64,000 nucleotides of DNA, taken from the NCBI RefSeq assembly GCF_030848305.1, contig NZ_CP114598.1, forward strand, positions 1,550,001-1,614,000. The letters run 5' to 3'. The notes beneath the pieces were generated by a model. It made no database searches, was not told the DNA's origin, and saw only the letters and a program-made list of their open reading frames with translations. Each line of letters opens with the position of its first letter. Within the stretch, counting starts at the first letter, position 1. Made by a program: the position numbers and the translations under genes. Shown in pieces: positions 59,694 through 64,000 of the stretch. Source of the DNA: Akkermansia muciniphila (GTDB taxonomy: Bacteria > Verrucomicrobiota > Verrucomicrobiia > Verrucomicrobiales > Akkermansiaceae).

Positions 59694-60977
59694 CTAGTTG
59701 TTATGATGGCTTTTGTCCAGGAGGGATTTAAGCCAGGGAATAACCAGGTCTTTTTTGAAGAAGTGGTTGCGAGGGTCCACGTTGACGAGGCGGAAAAAAG
59801 CGTCTCTGTCCAGTCCTGCGGGCAAGTGGCTGCCGTTCCAGCGTTGGGCAGGGTCCGCAAACCGGGGCTGGTGGTGGTATTGGAAATGATCCGGCGCTCC
59901 GGCCATACGGTAAGCTGCGGAGATGATCCGGAAGTCTCTGTCCAGGCCGCCTTCCGTGCAGATGACGGGGCGCGGGGCGAGAGCCGCCACAATATCCGGG
60001 AAGTCGAATTGTTTCCAGAAGCCCGGAATGAGGTGGCGGATGGAGTTGGGCGCGGAGCGCACGCCCCTGCCGTTGGGCATGGTCATGGTTTTGGCGCGTT
60101 CCAGCGTGCGGCACAGAAAGTCGTTATATACAAAGGCAAAGATATCCGGATTCAGGATGCCCAGAACCATCATGGGTTCCGTTCCCAGGGAGAAGCCGCT
60201 GAGAATAATATGGTTTTTTTGCGCCCAGGGGCGTGTTTTCACCCAATCCAGAACACATTGGTCCGCATAGGAGGCGTAGCCCAGCCAGCTCCAGTCCATT
60301 TCCAGCAGGAAACGGGCCAGGTTTTCATAATCGTGAGAAGAACGGCCTGCGGCGCGTTCCGCGTCTCCTTCCTCTCCCGTTCCGGCGTTGTCCACCACAA
60401 TGGCCGCCCATCCCTGCCTGACATAATGGAACGCCATGGCGTTGTTGCCCGGCTGCTGTACGGGAGGCTGGTCCAGATCCGGCGATGTTTCCCCCGCCAG
60501 CTCTTCCTTGGTCTGGTCGGAACCGGGAATGCAGAACAGCACGGGAACCGGATTTTTGTCTGAAGCGTTGTCCGGCAGGAGCGCCAGGAACGGTACGGCG
60601 GCTCCCGGGAAGGGATAGGCTTCCCATTTTTCCACCCGGTAGTGTTCTCTTTGCGCGGTTTTTACCAGAACGGGGGTAGGGATATCCGCCTGAAGGGGGA
60701 ATTTCATCAGTTGTTTCATGGCTTCCCGGAGTTTTTTCCGCCAGGCGGGGAAATCCTTTGGAGCCATATCCGGAGAAAACTCGCATGCCGGACGCAGTTG
60801 CTCCAGCATGGTTTGGACGACGCCCCGTGAGGAAACATGCCGCTGGTCGCTCCGGGAGGAATGAAGCACCGCCCAGTCTTCCGCCCGGAATTTTTCACTG
60901 GGCGGGGAAAGGGAGAAGGAGGGAAGAGAAAGGGTTGCCAACAGAAGAGAGAAGAAAACGGCGGGCTGAATAGTCAT
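59694..60977 (-). CDS. Secreted alpha/beta hydrolase, acetyl-esterase-like
   Basis: From ATG 60977 (MTIQPAVFFSLLLATLSLPSFS, a signal peptide) the product is 427 residues. A longer frame runs upstream but lacks a signal start. It has the nucleophile motif GFSLG near residue 262, an upstream VVDNAGTGEEGD segment, and a late Asp/His region (EGGLDRD, DPRNHFFKK). This matches acetyl-xylan-esterase-like or dienelactone-hydrolase-like enzymes of gut bacteria. Substrate unknown, perhaps acetylated glycans. Confidence 0.75.
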   Translation of the reverse strand: MTIQPAVFFSLLLATLSLPSFSLSPPSEKFRAEDWAVLHSSRSDQRHVSSRGVVQTMLEQLRPACEFSPDMAPKDFPAWRKKLREAMKQLMKFPLQADIPTPVLVKTAQREHYRVEKWEAYPFPGAAVPFLALLPDNASDKNPVPVLFCIPGSDQTKEELAGETSPDLDQPPVQQPGNNAMAFHYVRQGWAAIVVDNAGTGEEGDAERAAGRSSHDYENLARFLLEMDWSWLGYASYADQCVLDWVKTRPWAQKNHIILSGFSLGTEPMMVLGILNPDIFAFVYNDFLCRTLERAKTMTMPNGRGVRSAPNSIRHLIPGFWKQFDFPDIVAALAPRPVICTEGGLDRDFRIISAAYRMAGAPDHFQYHHQPRFADPAQRWNGSHLPAGLDRDAFFRLVNVDPRNHFFKKDLVIPWLKSLLDKSHHNN

Positions 60978-61098
60978 GAAGCCAGATTGCCATAAAAGGA
61001 GCTCCCGTTGCAAGGTTGCGGCAGTGGTCTTTTCAGGTTGTTCCTGACGCACCGGAAGCTTGAGTTTTTCCGGGCAGGGCGGTAGTTTTGCCGCCGTC

Positions 61099-62274
61099 AT
61101 GATGACGGGGGGTAAGAGTCCTGGAAGCCCGGAACCGCGGGTATGCGGCCTGGGCCTGGCTTCCGGCTTCGGCATGGGGGCGGAAGCCCATCTTGCCGGG
61201 GTAAGGGAAGGACGCAGAGTGTTGAAGCCGTTGAGCGAGTTGTGGGGCGAGGGGAATCCCTGGGACTATGTATTAAGCGGATGGATTCCAGACAGGGGGC
61301 TGTTATGCAGCCGCAGGAACGGCCCTGCCTCCCAGCTGGCGCTGCTGTTGGCGCGACAGGCTGTGGAGGAAGCCGGATGGGGAAAGGAGGAATTGAGGGA
61401 CGCCGCCCTGATTGTAGGCAGTTCCCGCGGGAACGCTTCCGGGTGGCTGAGCCCGTGGCCGGGACGGCGGGCCATGAAAATTTTGGCCGTTCCCAATTCC
61501 CTGCATAGCGAGCTTGCTTCCTGCGTCAGCATCGAATTGGGAATTTGCGGGCCTTATCACGTCCTGGCGAGCGGCTGTGCCGCCGGCCTGGATGCCGTAG
61601 GCATGGCCGCCATGCTGATGCGGCAGGGAATTGTCAAGAGAGCGTTGGCTATCGGTCTGGATTTGCCCTTGTGCCGGGAGCTGCTGGGAACGTACTGGGC
61701 CTCCGGCATGCTTTCCCGCAATGGCTTGAATGATCCCTACGGCCCCCTGGCCGACGGCATGTGCATTTCCGAGGGCGGGGCGGCCATAGCCCTGGAGTTG
61801 TCTTCGGAACCCGGTATTTATGTGAAGGATTATCTGGTGAATTCCGATGCCTATAGCCCGCTGGGCATGCCGGAGGACGGAAAGAGCATTGCCGCCCTGC
61901 TGGAGGCTGCTTTGAAAAATTGGGATGGAGAGGTCCCTCTGACCGTTTGTCCCCATGCCAGCGGCACGGCAGGGAATAGCGTGTCCGAACGGGCTGCTCT
62001 GAAAAGGGTTTTTAGAAACGGACTGCCGGATTTGAGGATGATGAAGCCGTGGACGGGGCATGCCATTGGAGGCAGCGGAATTCTGGAACTGGCTCTGATG
62101 CTTGCCTTTGCCAGAGAGGGGGTATTGCCTCCCAATCCTTCCTGGGTCACCTTCCTGGAAGGCAGCGCCTGTTCTGCGGAGGAACTGCCGTTGGCCGGGG
62201 GGCGGATGCTGGTCAAATCCGCCGCTTCCATGGGCGGCCATAATGTGGTGCTGAGTCTGGCCGTGGACGGCTGA
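61099..62274 (+). CDS. Beta-ketoacyl synthase-like protein
   Basis: The 391-residue product has a KAS fold with the Cys in LASGCAAGLDAVGMAA (about residue 160), His in VCPHASGTAGNSVSE and His in WTGHAIGGSGILEL, so the Cys-His-His triad is present. It is slightly short for FabF (about 412), and the N-terminus is Pro/Gly-rich. I used ATG 61099; a TTG at 61060 is possible. It precedes a bioF-like gene by 23 bases, so it may supply an acyl chain for that enzyme. Confidence 0.78.
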   Translation: MMTGGKSPGSPEPRVCGLGLASGFGMGAEAHLAGVREGRRVLKPLSELWGEGNPWDYVLSGWIPDRGLLCSRRNGPASQLALLLARQAVEEAGWGKEELRDAALIVGSSRGNASGWLSPWPGRRAMKILAVPNSLHSELASCVSIELGICGPYHVLASGCAAGLDAVGMAAMLMRQGIVKRALAIGLDLPLCRELLGTYWASGMLSRNGLNDPYGPLADGMCISEGGAAIALELSSEPGIYVKDYLVNSDAYSPLGMPEDGKSIAALLEAALKNWDGEVPLTVCPHASGTAGNSVSERAALKRVFRNGLPDLRMMKPWTGHAIGGSGILELALMLAFAREGVLPPNPSWVTFLEGSACSAEELPLAGGRMLVKSAASMGGHNVVLSLAVDG

Positions 62275-62297
62275 ATATTGTTGAATAGTGAACGCTT

Positions 62298-63461
62298 ATG
62301 AAGAATCCTGAACAGTTTTTGTCAGAGTTGCAGTCTGCGGGGCTGCTGCGCGTCCTGCGGGATGTGGAATGCCTGCCCGGAGGGATGGCCCGCCTGGCGG
62401 ATGGGCGCGAAGTGGTCAATCTGGCGAGCAACGATTATCTGGGGCTGGCCCACCATCCGTCTCTGGCGGAGGCTTTTTCCCGTGTGGTGCGGGATGAAGG
62501 GGCCGGGGCCATGGCGTCCCGCCTGGTGACGGGGACGCGGCGGGCGCATTCCCGTCTGGAAGAGGCCCTGGCCGCTCTGAAGGGAACTGAGGCGGCGGTC
62601 AGCTTTTCTTCCGGTTATGCTACCTCCCTGGGGGTGATTACTTCTATTGCGGACCGGGAGGATACGGTGCTGATGGACAAGCTGTCCCATGCCAGCCTGA
62701 TTGACGGGGCGCGTTTGTCCGGGGCGCGTTTGTCTACCTTCCTGCATAATGATATGGAGTCATTAAGGAAAAAACTGCAACATTTGCGGAACGCGAATCC
62801 TTCCGGAGGGATTCTGATAGTGACTGAATCCGTTTTCAGCATGGATGGAGACCGTGCCCCTCTCCGGGAAATCGTGCGTCTGAAGGATGAATTCGGCGCG
62901 TTGCTGCTGGTGGATGAAGCTCACGGATTCGGCGTGCTGGGGGAACACGGGGCCGGACTGGCGGAAGAGCTGGGCGTTTCCTCCCGGATAGATTTTCAAA
63001 TGGGGACTTTAAGCAAGGCCGCCGGAGTAAGCGGCGGATATGTGGCCTGTTCCCGCGCCTGGGCGGATGTCATGGTTAATTCCGCCCGGTCCCTGATTTA
63101 TTCCACGGCTCCGCCCCCCGCTCTGGCCGCTGCCGCCCTGGCCGCGGTGGAAGTGATCCGCAGCGGGGAGGGAAAGGAATTGCGCCGCCGTGTTTCCGTG
63201 CTGGCGAATGTTTTGTCCGCCGCCCTGGGGATGCCGGGAAGGCCTGTTTCTTCCATTTTCCCTGTTGTCGCGGGAGAGAACGAGGCTGCCCTGGCTGCGG
63301 CGGACGCTCTGCTGGAACAGGGATTTCTGGCTCCCGCCATCCGTTATCCCACGGTTCCCCGTGGAACGGCCCGGTTGCGCATTACGGTGACGGCGGCTCA
63401 TCACTCCGGTTGGATACGTCGGCTGGGGCAAATATTGGAGGAGCTGCCGCACGGAGAATAG
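62298..63461 (+). CDS. bioF: 8-amino-7-oxononanoate synthase-like enzyme
   Basis: The 387-residue PLP enzyme of the alpha-oxoamine synthase family has NLASNDYLGLAHHP, SGYATSLGV, DKLSHASLIDGARLSG, VDEAHGFGVLGEHGAG, and the PLP Lys in MGTLSKAAGVSGGY (about residue 240). BioF joins alanine with pimeloyl-ACP or CoA in biotin synthesis; related enzymes make other amino-ketones. The KAS-like gene before it supports an acyl-chain link. The symbol is tentative. Confidence 0.85.
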   Translation: MKNPEQFLSELQSAGLLRVLRDVECLPGGMARLADGREVVNLASNDYLGLAHHPSLAEAFSRVVRDEGAGAMASRLVTGTRRAHSRLEEALAALKGTEAAVSFSSGYATSLGVITSIADREDTVLMDKLSHASLIDGARLSGARLSTFLHNDMESLRKKLQHLRNANPSGGILIVTESVFSMDGDRAPLREIVRLKDEFGALLLVDEAHGFGVLGEHGAGLAEELGVSSRIDFQMGTLSKAAGVSGGYVACSRAWADVMVNSARSLIYSTAPPPALAAAALAAVEVIRSGEGKELRRRVSVLANVLSAALGMPGRPVSSIFPVVAGENEAALAAADALLEQGFLAPAIRYPTVPRGTARLRITVTAAHHSGWIRRLGQILEELPHGE

Positions 63462-63480
63462 GATTGTCAGCTGGAAAATC

Positions 63481-64000
63481 ATGAAAGCGTTGTCTTCCCT
63501 TTCCCTGCATTTGGTCCTGAGCCTGTTTTTTCTGCCGATGATCATGGTATATGCCGTGACAGGCCTATTGTATATGGGTGGCGCGGATCAGCATTTTACC
63601 TCCCATGTGGAAGTGTATGAATTAAGTTCCGGAGATGAGCCTCCCTATGCGGATTCCTGCCGGGAACTGGAGCGTCTGGGCGTGAAATTACCGGAAGGAA
63701 AGGTCAGGCCGTTTAAGGGGAATTACATTCTGGGTTTGGTAACAGGTACGCATGTGCTGTTTCTAAAAACGGAAAATTCCCTCAGGGCCGAGGTGGTGAA
63801 GCCTGGCATTTACCCCAATCTGTTGCTGGTTCATAAGGGGAAGGCGGGGTGGTGGTTTTCCGCGCTGGGATATGGCTCGGCCATTTCCCTGATCCTGTTG
63901 TATATTTCCGGCATTCTTCTGATGTGGAGGAACAGAAGGAAACGGAAATTGATGCTGGTCAGCGCCGTTTTGGGGACATCTGCCGTCGTGGCGGGGTATC
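63481..64000 (+). CDS. PepSY-like membrane protein (3' end outside window)
   Basis: The open frame begins ATGAAAGCG and runs to the window end (173 residues visible). It has a membrane helix at about residues 10-32 (LVLSLFFLPMIMVYAVTGLLYM), a periplasmic part, and two more helices (about 136-156, then from about 164). The GLLYM near helix 1 and the late LLVHKGKAGWWFSALGYG resemble PepSY-associated TM proteins. It lies just after bioF. Confidence 0.65.
   Translation, partial: MKALSSLSLHLVLSLFFLPMIMVYAVTGLLYMGGADQHFTSHVEVYELSSGDEPPYADSCRELERLGVKLPEGKVRPFKGNYILGLVTGTHVLFLKTENSLRAEVVKPGIYPNLLLVHKGKAGWWFSALGYGSAISLILLYISGILLMWRNRRKRKLMLVSAVLGTSAVVAGY

Noticed and set aside
1-64000. CRISPR arrays, rRNA genes and a chromosomal origin
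   Set aside because: No regular spaced repeats, rRNA stretches or DnaA-box clusters were seen.

Overview
The window looks like a chromosomal segment of an Akkermansia-type member of the Verrucomicrobiota. This is an inference from a PEP-CTERM secreted protein, the long form of IspG (585 residues), and the codon and base composition of the housekeeping genes; no rRNA is present to confirm it. Almost two thirds of the window is one integrated siphovirus-type prophage, which carries a smaller mobile element of its own.

Left chromosomal flank (1-2553): the end of an MFS-type transporter, then a PEP-CTERM protein with its terminator. Prophage (2554-42362): bounded by a 19-bp direct repeat whose right copy is the 3' end of an intact tRNA-Arg(CCG) gene, with the tyrosine integrase beside it. 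From left to right it holds a head module (connector-like protein, lambda-type portal, S49 capsid protease, scaffold-like protein, major capsid protein, joining proteins). Between the head-tail genes and the tail tube lies an unusual insert: a PA14 plus Tae4-like amidase protein followed by a secreted two-repeat protein. Then come the tail tube, tail chaperones with a programmed -1 frameshift site, tape measure and distal tail genes. A glycosyltransferase-like gene, the terminase pair, a tail fibre, holin-like proteins and a GH108-type endolysin follow. Next are a HicAB-type toxin-antitoxin pair and a control region with three related repressors, two antirepressor genes (one with a stop codon) and a DUF4041/GIY-YIG protein. 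A replication module with a DnaB helicase and the integrase close the element.

Inside the distal tail gene sits a 4.3-kb AT-rich transposon (15425-19721) with 23-bp inverted ends, an 8-bp target duplication and an IS1595-family transposase. Its cargo is two unknown genes, an XRE regulator with three matching operators, and a PEP-CTERM surface protein. The insertion splits the tail gene, so this prophage probably cannot form normal tails unless the transposon leaves.

Right chromosomal flank (42363-64000): an HlyD/ABC/ABC-2 permease export operon, alaS, a CDP-alcohol phosphatidyltransferase, folP, a YfhO-like membrane protein, ispG, an SDR enzyme, an acyltransferase, a secreted esterase-like hydrolase, a ketoacyl-synthase-like gene, a bioF-like gene and the start of a PepSY-like membrane protein. 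Four genes (a head-tail joining protein, TerL, a small tail gene and one ABC permease) each appear split by the loss of one base, three of them in or beside short homopolymer runs. Sequencing error and real decay cannot be told apart here.
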